Notes: a model not told the origin generated them from the sequence alone. Positions 27,474-36,460 are shown, numbered from the stretch's first letter. The stretch: 64,000 nt of DNA from Acinetobacter seifertii (GCF_000368065.1 NZ_KB851204.1:152733-216732), one strand, 5' to 3'. Translations and numbers: made by a program.

Positions 27474-27951
27474 ATTGAAACGTGAGAAGCGTAATGATCC
27501 ATTATGGGTAATTATACTCTCTGTAATCGTGGGTTCAGTACTCATGGTTTACCCATTATCCTACGATATTTCTGGCTGGCGACCATTGTTCATGCTTATG
27601 ATCATGTTGTTTTGGGTCGTTTGCCAACCAACATGGTGTGGAGTATGGTTTGCATTTGGTATGGGGCTTTTTACAGACTTACTACTTGATGCTCCATTAG
27701 GACTAAATGCACTGAGCTTTGTTATTGTTACCTTTGTTACCCGGTTTTTAATACGCGAGCGTCGTATTTTGACTTTCGGTAATTTATGGACAATTGCCAC
27801 TTTGGTTATTATTGCTCATTTAGCCTTTATGTGGGTGACCCAAACCATGGGAGGTACTCACTTCTCAATTGCTCGCCATTGGCAACCATTAATGACCAGT
27901 GTTCTAACTTGGCCAGTAGTTTATTATTGTTTAGCAAAATGGCGCATTTAG
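27460..27951 (+). CDS. mreD: Rod shape-determining protein MreD
   Basis: The 163-residue, very hydrophobic protein has about five membrane helices, normal for MreD. It belongs to the elongasome with MreB and MreC. AAGGAG lies eight bases before its ATG, inside the end of mreC (14-base overlap). Its own 3' end overlaps maf by 13 bases. Confidence 0.93.
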   Translation: MPIAKLKREKRNDPLWVIILSVIVGSVLMVYPLSYDISGWRPLFMLMIMLFWVVCQPTWCGVWFAFGMGLFTDLLLDAPLGLNALSFVIVTFVTRFLIRERRILTFGNLWTIATLVIIAHLAFMWVTQTMGGTHFSIARHWQPLMTSVLTWPVVYYCLAKWRI

Positions 27952-28499
27952 TTTTAGCTTCCAGTTCTCCGCGTCGGAGAGAGCTGTTGCAGCAGTTGGG
28001 TTTAGATTTTGAAATTTATAGCCCTGATATTGATGAATCTGTTCATGACGGTGAGCTGGTTTATCAATATGTTGAGCGTTTAGCTAGAGAAAAAGCCCAA
28101 GCCGTATTAAATATTTTTCCAGATGCCGTGGTTATTGCGGCCGATACAAGTCTTGGGCTTGATGGTCAGATTATTGGTAAACCTGACTCAAAACAGCATG
28201 CTTTTGAAATTTGGAAACAATTATCTGGTCGTTGGCATGATGTGTTTTCCGGAATTTGTATTGCGACACAGCAACAAATCTTGAGTCAGGTGGTGCAAAC
28301 ACAAGTTGAATTTGCGGCCTTAACTACACAAGATATGGAAGACTATTGGGCCACAGGAGAACCTGTAGGGAAGGCCGGTGCGTATGCAATTCAAGGAATT
28401 GCTTCGCAATATATTCCCAAAATTCAAGGAAGTTATAGTAATGTGGTAGGACTTCCTTTGTACGAATTTTCACAGTTATTCAAAAGAGTGAAGACATAA
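27939..28499 (+). CDS. Maf family nucleotide pyrophosphatase (YhdE-like)
   Basis: The 186-residue protein begins MAHLVLASSSPRRRELLQQLG, the standard Maf N-terminus with the SSSPRR substrate loop. IAADTSLGLDG and the GKAGAYAIQG segment complete the family pattern. Maf/YhdE proteins hydrolyse dTTP, UTP and modified pyrimidine nucleotides. The frame is open further upstream, but that part is the mreD gene in another frame; the ATG at 27939 overlaps the mreD end by 13 bases. Adjacent mreBCD-maf-rng order is common in proteobacteria. Confidence 0.93.
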   Translation: MAHLVLASSSPRRRELLQQLGLDFEIYSPDIDESVHDGELVYQYVERLAREKAQAVLNIFPDAVVIAADTSLGLDGQIIGKPDSKQHAFEIWKQLSGRWHDVFSGICIATQQQILSQVVQTQVEFAALTTQDMEDYWATGEPVGKAGAYAIQGIASQYIPKIQGSYSNVVGLPLYEFSQLFKRVKT

Positions 28500-28612
28500 G
28501 GGGTTGTTGATAATTCTTGATTGAATTGCATTGTCGATGAATAGTGGACAAAGCTACGTTAACAGTCTCTCTGACTCTTTAATAAAAATTTTATAATGCT
28601 TTGAGTTTATGT

Positions 28613-30067
28613 ATGTCAGAAGAACTACTTATTAATGTCACGCCTATGGAGTGTCGGGTGGCATTAATCGAAAATGGAACTGTTAATGAGCTGTATGTAG
28701 AACGTACAGTTAAACGTGGTTTGGTCGGTAATATCTACAAAGGTAAAGTTGTTCGTGTACTGCCTGGTATGCAAGCGGCTTTTGTTGATATCGGTTTATC
28801 TAGAACAGCCTTTTTACATATTAATGATATGGTTTGGCCTCGTTCTCAACCAACTCCTAACGTTTTTGAATTACTTCATCCAGGACAAACGCTTACCGTT
28901 CAGGTTATGAAAGATATGCTGGGTACAAAAGGTGCCCGCCTGAGTACTGATCTTTCAATTCCTTCTCGCTATTTAGTTCTCATGCCATATGGTAATCATA
29001 TCGGGGTTTCTCAGCGTATTGAGTCAGAAGAAGAACGTGAGCGCTTACGTAATATCATCGAAGGTATTCAGGCAGAGCACAATCTACCGGGGAGTGTGAT
29101 TGTACGTACTGCTGCTGAAGGCGTAGATGATGCTGAGATTGCGCAGGATATGTGTTACCTCAGTAAGTTATGGGAATACATTCAGCGTAAGCAAGTTGAC
29201 GTTGCAGTACCTTCCTTAATTTTTGAAGAATTACCGCTACCACAACGAATTATTCGTGATTTAGCAAGTGAAGAAACTGCAAAAATTTATGTCGACTCGA
29301 GAGAGATTCATGGAAAACTCCGTGAATTTGTAGATGAGTTTGTACCGAATATGCAAAGTCGCCTGATTCATTATCCAGGTGAACGCCCATTATTCGATCT
29401 TTATAACGTTGAAGAAGATATTCAAAAAGCGTTACAAACCCGTGTTGCTCTAAAGTCTGGTGGTTATCTAATGATTGACCAGACTGAAGCCATGACGACC
29501 ATTGATGTGAATACTGGTTCTTATGTCGGTGGTCGTAGTCTGGAAGACACAGTCTTTAAGACGAATATGGAAGCGACTCAGGTTATTGCACGTCAGCTCA
29601 GACTTAGAAATCTGGGCGGTATCATCATTATTGATTTTATTGACATGCAAGAAGCCATTCACCGTGAAGAGGTGATGCGTCAATTTGAAAAAATGCTTGA
29701 ACGCGATCATGCGAAAACCAAAATTACTCAGGTATCTGAACTTGGTTTGGTAGAAATGACGCGTAAACGGACGCGAGAATCACTCGAGCACTTGTTATGT
29801 GAGTCGTGTCCAACGTGTCAAGGACGTGGTTTTGTCAAAACAGCAGAGACAGTATGTTACGAAATATTTCGTGAGATATTACGTTATACCCGTGCTTTCG
29901 AGTCTACGAGTGGCTTTACTGTTGTTGCGCATCCATCGGTGATTGACCGATTATTAACTGCAGAAGCCCCAGCAGTGGCTGATTTAGAGCATTTTATCAA
30001 CAGAGTTATTAAATTTCAGGTTGAAAATTTATATACGCAAGAGCAATACGATATCATTTTAAGTTAA
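28613..30067 (+). CDS. rng: Ribonuclease G
   Basis: The roughly 484-residue protein is of the RNase E/G family. It begins SEELLINVTPMECRVA, matching the E. coli RNase G N-terminus. An S1-like RNA-binding region follows (GNIYKGKVVRVLPGMQAAFVDIG), then the catalytic DNase-I-like core with IDFIDM, and the zinc-link motif CPTCQGRG. It processes 16S rRNA 5' ends and decays mRNAs. The frame is open from a TTG at 28601, but the ATG at 28613 matches the family start. Confidence 0.95.
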   Translation: MSEELLINVTPMECRVALIENGTVNELYVERTVKRGLVGNIYKGKVVRVLPGMQAAFVDIGLSRTAFLHINDMVWPRSQPTPNVFELLHPGQTLTVQVMKDMLGTKGARLSTDLSIPSRYLVLMPYGNHIGVSQRIESEEERERLRNIIEGIQAEHNLPGSVIVRTAAEGVDDAEIAQDMCYLSKLWEYIQRKQVDVAVPSLIFEELPLPQRIIRDLASEETAKIYVDSREIHGKLREFVDEFVPNMQSRLIHYPGERPLFDLYNVEEDIQKALQTRVALKSGGYLMIDQTEAMTTIDVNTGSYVGGRSLEDTVFKTNMEATQVIARQLRLRNLGGIIIIDFIDMQEAIHREEVMRQFEKMLERDHAKTKITQVSELGLVEMTRKRTRESLEHLLCESCPTCQGRGFVKTAETVCYEIFREILRYTRAFESTSGFTVVAHPSVIDRLLTAEAPAVADLEHFINRVIKFQVENLYTQEQYDIILS

Positions 30068-30112
30068 AGTTGTAACAAGATATCGCTTAATCCTTGTTAC
30101 AACTGAAATTTT
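30068..30112 (+). terminator. Hairpin terminator of rng
   Basis: AGTTGTAACAAG pairs perfectly (12 bp) with CTTGTTACAACT around a 13-base loop, starting directly at the rng stop. A modest T-tract follows. Confidence 0.65.
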
Positions 30113-30208
30113 ACTTTCATTCATGAATTTTAAATACTACTTACATACAGTAGCCCTAGACGTTCTCCCTATTTAAAACGTCTTAGCAAACAATAAGAGG
30201 TATAACCC

Positions 30209-30382
30209 ATGAATGTAAGTGAAAACTTAATTAGCAACGGTCTTAAACATGTTTTAGAAAGCACGCCAGTAAATAGCTGCTATATGTTGAATGACCAAGG
30301 TAAAGAAGTACCGATCACAACTGCAATGATTCGTTCAGTATGTCATCAGTTACTTAATCAGTGCCGCACAATTAAAAAATAA
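30209..30382 (+). CDS. Small conserved-looking protein of unknown function (57 aa)
   Basis: The 58-codon ORF starts at an ATG with AAGAGG nine bases upstream and stops inside the left arm of a terminator. The product (start MNVSENLISNGLKHVLEST) is soluble, with cysteines at residues 24, 45 and 52 and no membrane helix. Codon choice looks like that of neighbouring chromosomal genes. Ribosome site, length and an immediate terminator make it a likely real gene, probably a single-gene transcript. I do not recognise the family. Confidence 0.65.
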   Translation: MNVSENLISNGLKHVLESTPVNSCYMLNDQGKEVPITTAMIRSVCHQLLNQCRTIKK

Positions 30383-30410
30383 GGGGCCATTTCAAAGCCC
30401 CTTAGTTTTT
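30381..30410. terminator. Terminator of 57-aa ORF
   Basis: AAGGGGC pairs with GCCCCTT around a nine-base loop, followed by a T-run. The converging WS/DGAT gene stops at 30412, so the stem may serve both strands. Confidence 0.75.
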
Positions 30411-30411
30411 C

Positions 30412-31797
30412 TTAACCAACCGAATGATGTTTTAGTTGTTTCTCTTCAATAATCTCTTCAAAACGTTGAATCTCGTTTTCAAGATGAGTCAGAAGGTTTT
30501 GCATTTTAGGTAAAGCATTTCGACATGCTGTTAAACCTACTTCAAGCTTATCTAGATAGCTCGTCATCGTAATATTGAGTGCTTGCCCGTCCATGACAAT
30601 AGAAGCTGGGTAAAGCGCATCTAATTTCGCACCATTCCAATAAAGTGGCTCACGTGGACCTGGTACATTAGAAATCACTAAATTAAACGCTTGGCGCTTA
30701 GGAAGCATCCCAGACATGATGTTTAGACCTGCCGGACCATAAACCACAGCACTATAGTTTAAAATCTCATTTGCAGTCATGCGGCTAAAGCGTTGCTTCG
30801 AATTTTGCATACTACGACGAATAATTTCGAGTCGTTCTAAAGGCTGATCTTTATGAGTCCCCAAATTCGCTAGAATCATCGTAATGCGATTACTCACATT
30901 AGAGTCATCTGTGCGCAGTGAAGCAGGGACCATGGCAATAAGAGGCTTTTTAGGCAAACTGTTATGACTAATCAGGTATTCACGTAACGCACCTGAACAT
31001 ACAGCAAGCACAACATCATTGATGGTCACACCAAGGGCTTTAGAAATCTTTCTAAGACGACTTAATTCAAATGATTGAGCTGCAAAGCGACGTGAAGCAC
31101 TTACACGCTGATTTAAAATTGAAACTGGAGCTTGAAAAGTCGATACATAGTCGGGATTTTTCCCCATCTCTTTAAAAATGGTTTGTGATAACTCATGCAT
31201 GACTTTAGGTGTAACTTCAAGTTGTGACTTGATGCCTCCCAAAATACTTTTGATTTTACTGGTACTTGGTTTTGGCACTTTTAAGCGCTTTGTTCTTTTA
31301 CTTTCTACACACCAAAGGGGAACTACATGTTTTTCTTGTGGGGTCTTAGATAGAGACTTTTCAATTAAACGCATACCCGCAACGCCATCTACCATGGCAT
31401 GATGAATCTTAAAGTACATCGCGAAACGATTACCTTCGATTCCTTCAATAATGTCGCACGTCCAAAGCGGTTTTGCTCGGTCAATTAAAGAACTATGCTG
31501 CTGCGAAATATAAACCAGTAACTCACGGATTCGACCAGGATGAGGCAGAGCAATATGGCGGAAATGGTGATCAATATCGAACTCTTCGTCTTCATCCCAA
31601 AATAAACCATTTAAACGGTTATTGAAGGGAGGGACAGGAATACTTTTTGATTGGCGAATTTCTTCTACTAAATCACGAACAAAAGTTTCAGGGGCATTTT
31701 CAGGAATTTCAAATAAAAACAATCCGCCAACATGCATCGGTTGTTGTCTTTTTTCTAGTGATAGAAAAATAAAATCAATAGGGTGTAATGGACGCAT
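30412..31797 (-). CDS. Wax ester synthase / diacylglycerol acyltransferase
   Basis: The 461-residue enzyme transfers acyl-CoA to fatty alcohols or diacylglycerol to make wax esters and triacylglycerol storage lipid. The catalytic HHxxxDG motif is HHAMVDG at 132-138, and the first about 80 residues (MRPLHPIDFIFLSLEKRQQP...) are almost identical to the well-known A. baylyi ADP1 enzyme as I remember it. Conserved blocks ND.VLAVCSGALR and ISNVPGPREPLYWNGA are present. It stands alone on the minus strand. Confidence 0.94.
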   Translation of the reverse strand: MRPLHPIDFIFLSLEKRQQPMHVGGLFLFEIPENAPETFVRDLVEEIRQSKSIPVPPFNNRLNGLFWDEDEEFDIDHHFRHIALPHPGRIRELLVYISQQHSSLIDRAKPLWTCDIIEGIEGNRFAMYFKIHHAMVDGVAGMRLIEKSLSKTPQEKHVVPLWCVESKRTKRLKVPKPSTSKIKSILGGIKSQLEVTPKVMHELSQTIFKEMGKNPDYVSTFQAPVSILNQRVSASRRFAAQSFELSRLRKISKALGVTINDVVLAVCSGALREYLISHNSLPKKPLIAMVPASLRTDDSNVSNRITMILANLGTHKDQPLERLEIIRRSMQNSKQRFSRMTANEILNYSAVVYGPAGLNIMSGMLPKRQAFNLVISNVPGPREPLYWNGAKLDALYPASIVMDGQALNITMTSYLDKLEVGLTACRNALPKMQNLLTHLENEIQRFEEIIEEKQLKHHSVG

Positions 31798-31928
31798 AAC
31801 TTGTTGTGCCTCATGCTTTTTTCTAAGAAGCCCTTAACTGAGCTCTTATTAGAATTATAGAACCGTAAAATTTAGTATATAGCGTTTATTACAGATTAAA
31901 TATGACTTTGTGTACGAGATATAACTGT

Positions 31929-31962
31929 AAAAAAAACCACTGATTCATCAGTGGTTTTTTTA
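31929..31962 (-). terminator. Terminator of cysH
   Basis: ACCACTGA pairs with TCAGTGGT inside longer A-run and T-run arms. It lies directly after the cysH stop on the minus strand and may act in both directions. Confidence 0.85.
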
Positions 31963-31969
31963 TACCAGA

Positions 31970-32704
31970 CTATTTTTTTAAGTTGCCTGCATGTAAGCCA
32001 CATTCTTTTTGCGTTGCTTCTTCCCACCACCAGCGGCCTTCGCGTTCATGCTGGTTTGGAAGTACCGCACGAGTACATGGTTCACAACCAATAGAAACAA
32101 AACCACGCTCATGTAAAGGATTATATGGAATTTCCATCATACGGATATAACTCCATACTTCAGCGCTAGACCAGTTCGCAAGCGGATTATATTTAATGAG
32201 TTGTTTGTCTGGACCAGAGAAACCTACGTCAGCTTGTACGACAGGAATTTCGGTACGTGTACCCGGACTTTGATCTTTACGCTGGCCTGTAATCCAGCCA
32301 TCTAAGGTTGCAAGTTTTTTACGCAAAGGCTGAACTTTTCGAATACCACAGCATTCTTGGTGCCCATCTTTAAAGAAGCTAAATAAGCCTTTTTCATTCA
32401 CCATGCTTTGCACAGCTTCAGATTCAGGAAAGCAAATTTCGATATTAATATTGTAATGCTTACGAACAGTTTCAATAAATTGATATGTTTCAGCATGCAA
32501 GCGTCCGGTATCAAGGCTAAAAACACGGAAAGGTTTGCCTAAACGTGAAGCCATATCAATTAAGACGACGTCTTCTGCACCTGAGAATGAAATTGCGATT
32601 TCACCTTGTTGGCTTAATGCAAGTTCTAAGATCTCGCGTGGGCTTTTAGCTGCATATTCAGCTGCGAGAGCATCAACAATATCAATAGTCGGAATAACGG
32701 TCAT
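31970..32704 (-). CDS. cysH: Adenylyl-sulfate (APS/PAPS) reductase
   Basis: The 244-residue enzyme reduces activated sulfate to sulfite with thioredoxin. It has the PAPS-reductase P-loop SFSGAED (39-45) and the catalytic cysteine in KECGLH (Cys235). It also carries Cys118-Cys119 and Cys207-Cys210, the CC/CxxC set that binds a [4Fe-4S] cluster in APS-type reductases, so APS is the more likely substrate than PAPS. The frame is open to an ATG at 32734, but the ATG at 32704 has AGGA at good spacing. The gene is monocistronic with its own terminator. Confidence 0.92.
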   Translation of the reverse strand: MTVIPTIDIVDALAAEYAAKSPREILELALSQQGEIAISFSGAEDVVLIDMASRLGKPFRVFSLDTGRLHAETYQFIETVRKHYNINIEICFPESEAVQSMVNEKGLFSFFKDGHQECCGIRKVQPLRKKLATLDGWITGQRKDQSPGTRTEIPVVQADVGFSGPDKQLIKYNPLANWSSAEVWSYIRMMEIPYNPLHERGFVSIGCEPCTRAVLPNQHEREGRWWWEEATQKECGLHAGNLKK

Positions 32705-32888
32705 GGGTGTTCCTGGCAAAAGGCTTGGGCGCATTGAGTTATGAAAAATATTCTAAAGGATAGTAAATAAATTGCTTAGCACTTTAATTTCAATCCTTAT
32801 GAATAAAATTGATTTGATCAATAACAACGCAAAACTGAAAATCTTAATGGTATGATACAGCAATTTTTAACCAACGTTGGAAGCATTC

Positions 32889-33506
32889 ATGGAAATCGTA
32901 TGCCTAGATCTTGAAGGGGTTTTAGTTCCTGAAATCTGGATCAATTTCGCAAAAAAAACAGGGATTAAAGAACTAGAAGCAACAACTCGTGATATTCCGG
33001 ATTATGATGTTTTAATGACTCAGCGTCTGAATATCTTAAAACAACATGGTTTAGGCCTAAATGACATTCAAGAAGTGATTGCTGAGATGGGGCCATTACC
33101 AGGTGCCAAAGAGTTTGTTGAATGGGTAAGTACTCATTTCCAACTTGTGATTTTGTCAGATACCTTCTATGAGTTTGCTCATCCTCTAATGAAGCAATTA
33201 GGGTGGCCAACAATTTTCTGTCATAAGTTAGAGACAGATGACGAAGGAATGATCACTGCTTATAAACTACGTCAACCAGATCAAAAACGTGAGTCTGTTA
33301 AAGCACTTCACGGTTTAAATTTCCGTGTAATCGCGGCAGGGGATTCATATAACGACACAACCATGCTTGGTGAAGCTGATCATGGCTTCTTATTTGATGC
33401 ACCTGCAAATGTGATTGCTGAGTTCCCTCAGTTCCCAGCAATTCATGGCTATGATGCATTAAAAGAAGCAATCCGTTCAGTTTCGCAGCGTAATATTCCT
33501 GCTTAA
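32889..33506 (+). CDS. thrH: Phosphoserine phosphatase / homoserine phosphotransferase ThrH
   Basis: The 205-residue HAD-superfamily enzyme has the length of Pseudomonas ThrH. Motif I is CLDLEGVLV (Asp7, Glu9 in place of the usual DxD), motif II is ILSDTF and motif IV is AAGDSYNDTTML. ThrH can dephosphorylate phosphoserine and pass the phosphate to homoserine, linking serine and threonine synthesis. The frame is open from a TTG at 32877, but the ATG at 32889 gives the family start MEIVCLDLEG. Confidence 0.9.
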   Translation: MEIVCLDLEGVLVPEIWINFAKKTGIKELEATTRDIPDYDVLMTQRLNILKQHGLGLNDIQEVIAEMGPLPGAKEFVEWVSTHFQLVILSDTFYEFAHPLMKQLGWPTIFCHKLETDDEGMITAYKLRQPDQKRESVKALHGLNFRVIAAGDSYNDTTMLGEADHGFLFDAPANVIAEFPQFPAIHGYDALKEAIRSVSQRNIPA

Positions 33507-33517
33507 GAATGGACAAT

Positions 33518-33546
33518 AAAAAAGGCGCTTTAAGCGCCTTTTTTAT
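33518..33546. terminator. Bidirectional terminator
   Basis: AAAAAAGGCGCTT pairs with AAGCGCCTTTTTT as one uninterrupted palindromic stem between the converging thrH and fadL genes. Confidence 0.9.
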
Positions 33547-33564
33547 ATGTGATAATTTTTGGGC

Positions 33565-35064
33565 TTAGAATTTATAACCAAGTTTTAAGCCATAAGCGAT
33601 CGCGTTGTTGTCTGAGAACTCTGCAACATATTGATCGGTACCAGCTTGTGCACCAGTTTGTGCTTTAGCATCACCCAACCAGAAGTATTTTACACCACCG
33701 GCAATGAAAGTTTGTGGAGTAGGGCTATATTGAACACCTAAACCTACGTTCCAGTAACCTTCCGTTGGGCCTAATGTGGTTACAGGGTTTCCTGCACCAG
33801 AGTCCCAACCTACAGAGACATTACCTGCCCATTTTTCATTAAGCTTACGACCTACACCAGCATTCACCGTCCATTGATCATCAGCATATTCAACTAAGTT
33901 AAAGCCATTTGGACGTCCAACAAGAGGTCCAACAACTTGTGAAAGTTGGCCAAATTTGTATGGTTGAATCGCGAAATCTTTCCAGTTCACCCAACGTACG
34001 TTAGCAAACGCAACAGTATTAGCCATGATACCTGTCTGGAAATCAAAGTTTACTGATTGAGGTGTCGTGATTTTTGTGTCAGCTGAGCTATTTGCAATTG
34101 CAGCAGCTGCGGCATCTTGTCCTAAAAGTGATAAAGCTGGAAGGGTAGGGATTTTTTCGCGAATATTTACATCGTGATCGATTTCAGAACGATAAGTCAC
34201 AGAAGCTTTAAGGGCAATTTCAGGAATTTGATAAGCAACACCAGCTAACCAACCAGCTCCACCTGTTTCTTTAATGTCAGCATCGTAGCCATTATAAATA
34301 CTATAAGCTTGTCCGCGTAAACTTACATTGCCTTTAATTGTCTGATAGACACCACCTGCATAGATGTTCCAGTTTTGAGTCGGTTGGAAACCAAATACAA
34401 AAGATAAGTTTTGAGTATCAACTTTAACTTTTGTAGCACCAGTTCCAAGTAAACCATTCACTTGCTTCAAACCTGCATCTACTTGTGCAGCAACACCTTG
34501 TTTTACACCTGCATCAATAACAGCTTTAGTTGTTGGGTCATTATTGTATGCATTTAGAGTTGCAGCAAATTGTGCTTGACCTGCTGGAGTAGATAAGTTA
34601 ACACCTTGTGCTTGAAGTGCTGCACCAACACGTTGATTTGCTGTTAAATTATTAAAAGCTGTATTAATAGTGTTTGTGCGGATACTATCTAGGGCTGCTG
34701 GAGCTAAAATAGTATTAGATGGGTCAGAGACAAATACATTTTGACCACTATATTCAGCATTAGCTCCAAATGGTTGGTCGTAGAGTAAACCAAAAGAAAA
34801 TTTATCGTTGAGTTGTAATTTTAGTGCGGCATTTGGAAAATAATAATCATTAGCCATATCACCAATATCGCGACGAGTTGCGCTTGATCCTGCTTCTTTA
34901 CCCTCTACAGTTGGGTCTAAAACAGAAATACCCGCTTCAAAGTAGTTACCTGGTTGTAAGAATGCAGACATTGACTGTCCAGAGCGATCCAAAGCTGCTG
35001 CGAAAACCCCAGTTGCAGGCAGCGTTGCCAAAATCATTGCAGTGCTCAGATGTTTTAATTTCAT
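33565..35064 (-). CDS. fadL: FadL/OmpP1-family outer membrane fatty acid transporter
   Basis: The 499-residue protein has a signal peptide ending ATGVFA and a C-terminal aromatic residue (LKLGYKF), as expected for an outer-membrane beta-barrel. Segments such as YFPNAALKLQLNDKFSFGLLYDQPFGANAEY and GWDSGAGNP are typical of FadL proteins, which import long-chain fatty acids or other hydrophobic compounds. An Ala/Gln/Asn-rich stretch at about residues 115-212 looks like an enlarged external loop compared with E. coli FadL. The gene is monocistronic, with a long (598 bp) upstream region. Confidence 0.88.
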   Translation of the reverse strand: MKLKHLSTAMILATLPATGVFAAALDRSGQSMSAFLQPGNYFEAGISVLDPTVEGKEAGSSATRRDIGDMANDYYFPNAALKLQLNDKFSFGLLYDQPFGANAEYSGQNVFVSDPSNTILAPAALDSIRTNTINTAFNNLTANQRVGAALQAQGVNLSTPAGQAQFAATLNAYNNDPTTKAVIDAGVKQGVAAQVDAGLKQVNGLLGTGATKVKVDTQNLSFVFGFQPTQNWNIYAGGVYQTIKGNVSLRGQAYSIYNGYDADIKETGGAGWLAGVAYQIPEIALKASVTYRSEIDHDVNIREKIPTLPALSLLGQDAAAAAIANSSADTKITTPQSVNFDFQTGIMANTVAFANVRWVNWKDFAIQPYKFGQLSQVVGPLVGRPNGFNLVEYADDQWTVNAGVGRKLNEKWAGNVSVGWDSGAGNPVTTLGPTEGYWNVGLGVQYSPTPQTFIAGGVKYFWLGDAKAQTGAQAGTDQYVAEFSDNNAIAYGLKLGYKF

Positions 35065-35662
35065 TTTAATCTTTCCTTGAACTTCAAGACATTTTTTTAA
35101 AAGTAACAGAGTTAAACCGTTTAAACTGTGTTGCCTTCAAAGCTTTTAATTACAAGTTTCAAAGCTTTGATAACTCCATGTAACAAAAATAGCATAATTA
35201 CACTAAGAGTAAATCTGTTATATGAACTGGGGAGTACTCATTTTTTATACAAAAAAAGTCAATAAAGAATGAAATGTGGAGAAATTTTTACATTATTAAA
35301 CTATTTTAAATAATTGATATTTATATTTTTAATCTATTAGTAATAAGCCATGTATTTATGACATTTTTGTCAAAAATCCAAGAAAAATGGTCAAAGATTT
35401 TTTTGTAAAAATATGAGTTGATTGATCATGAAGTGAGTATTAGTTATCATTTTTACAGGATAAGTCTAGTTTATCTACATGTGTATATTATTGATTCCAT
35501 TTTATATTATTCATAATAGTGCATAAGTCAGTATTTATTTTTTTACCATTTGATCAATTTTGGGGTGTTTCCAGCAGATAAGTTTAACCGTCTAAAATAC
35601 AAAGAATGAACCAAATTAAAAGTATGAATACAATTCTTCCGATTTAGAGTTAAAACAAACCG
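35065..35662. other. 598-bp AT-rich spacer upstream of fadL
   Basis: No gene or RNA signature is seen. It holds the promoter of the minus-strand fadL gene and lies past the stop of the oxidoreductase gene on the same strand. The one visible symmetric element is TGACA-N4-TGTCA at 35359-35372. Confidence 0.6.
35359..35372. promoter_or_regulatory. Palindrome TGACA-N4-TGTCA
   Basis: A perfect 5+5 inverted repeat with a four-T centre lies about 295 bases upstream of fadL. Its size suits a TetR-like or LysR-like operator half-site pair, but the distance from the gene is long. It is speculative. Confidence 0.25.
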
Positions 35663-36361
35663 TTAAAGGGGATATAACTTTTCATCAAATTGTTCAAGTT
35701 TGGGAAACTTTAAAGGTTCAAGCTGGTCGAGGTGGGTAAGGTACGTTATATAGTCCTCAAGAATGGTTTTTCGTGCTTCTTGGCTAATATAAGGTACATG
35801 ATAGGCAATGAATGGTGGAAGAACTTCAAAACCGCTATAAGCCAAGGTACCGCGTTGAATAGGTGATAGATAATGCTCTATTGGTCCGTGAATAGAGTTC
35901 TCGCCAAACATATGCGTTCTACCGCCTAATGTTAGACAGAGCATCGCTTTTTTACCCGCCATACCACCGTGGTTATAAAACCGTTTTCCGCCATAAAAAA
36001 GTCCTGAAACGAATACGCGATCAATCCATCCTTTTAAAATTGCCGGGACAGAAGTCCAGTAAAGAGGAAAGTTTAAAATAATCAAATCTGCTCGTTTTAC
36101 TTTTTCAATTTCCGCTTGAATATCAGGTACTAAAAGGTTTTTCTTGGTGGCATTACGTTGTTCTAATGCGTAATTGAAATAGTCAGGTTGATTGAGTTCT
36201 AAAAAATCCTCTTTGGAAGCTACAGGGTTGAACTGCATTGCATACAAGTCAGAAACTTCTACACGATGACCCAACTTTTTAAATGTTTGCTGAGCTGTCG
36301 TTTTTAATGAAGCTGTAAAAGACTGTGGCTCTGGATGCGCATGAACGATCAAAATATTCAT
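35663..36361 (-). CDS. NAD(P)H-dependent flavodoxin-fold oxidoreductase
   Basis: The 232-residue protein has the flavodoxin-2 (NQO1/KefF/MdaB-like) fold pattern: ILIVHAHPEPQSFTASL at the start for FMN/FAD phosphate, and LNFPLYWTSVPAILKGWIDRVF at about 95-117. It should reduce quinones or similar compounds with NAD(P)H. It is divergent from the interrupted AraC-family regulator with 157 bases between them, the arrangement expected when the regulator controls the oxidoreductase. That link is inferred. Confidence 0.85.
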   Translation of the reverse strand: MNILIVHAHPEPQSFTASLKTTAQQTFKKLGHRVEVSDLYAMQFNPVASKEDFLELNQPDYFNYALEQRNATKKNLLVPDIQAEIEKVKRADLIILNFPLYWTSVPAILKGWIDRVFVSGLFYGGKRFYNHGGMAGKKAMLCLTLGGRTHMFGENSIHGPIEHYLSPIQRGTLAYSGFEVLPPFIAYHVPYISQEARKTILEDYITYLTHLDQLEPLKFPKLEQFDEKLYPL

Positions 36362-36427
36362 AAGGGGACCTGTATTCTTTTCAGAAATTGTGCTGTCTAG
36401 TGCGATTCACTGGATTCCATTTTGAAC

Positions 36428-36460
36428 AACTATGCATCAATTTAAAAACGTGGCATAGTT
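36428..36460. promoter_or_regulatory. Inverted repeat in divergent promoter region
   Basis: AACTATGC at 36428-36435 and GCATAGTT at 36453-36460 form a perfect 8-bp inverted repeat with a 17-base centre, between the divergent oxidoreductase and AraC-family genes. This is a natural candidate operator for the regulator. Binding is inferred. Confidence 0.45.
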
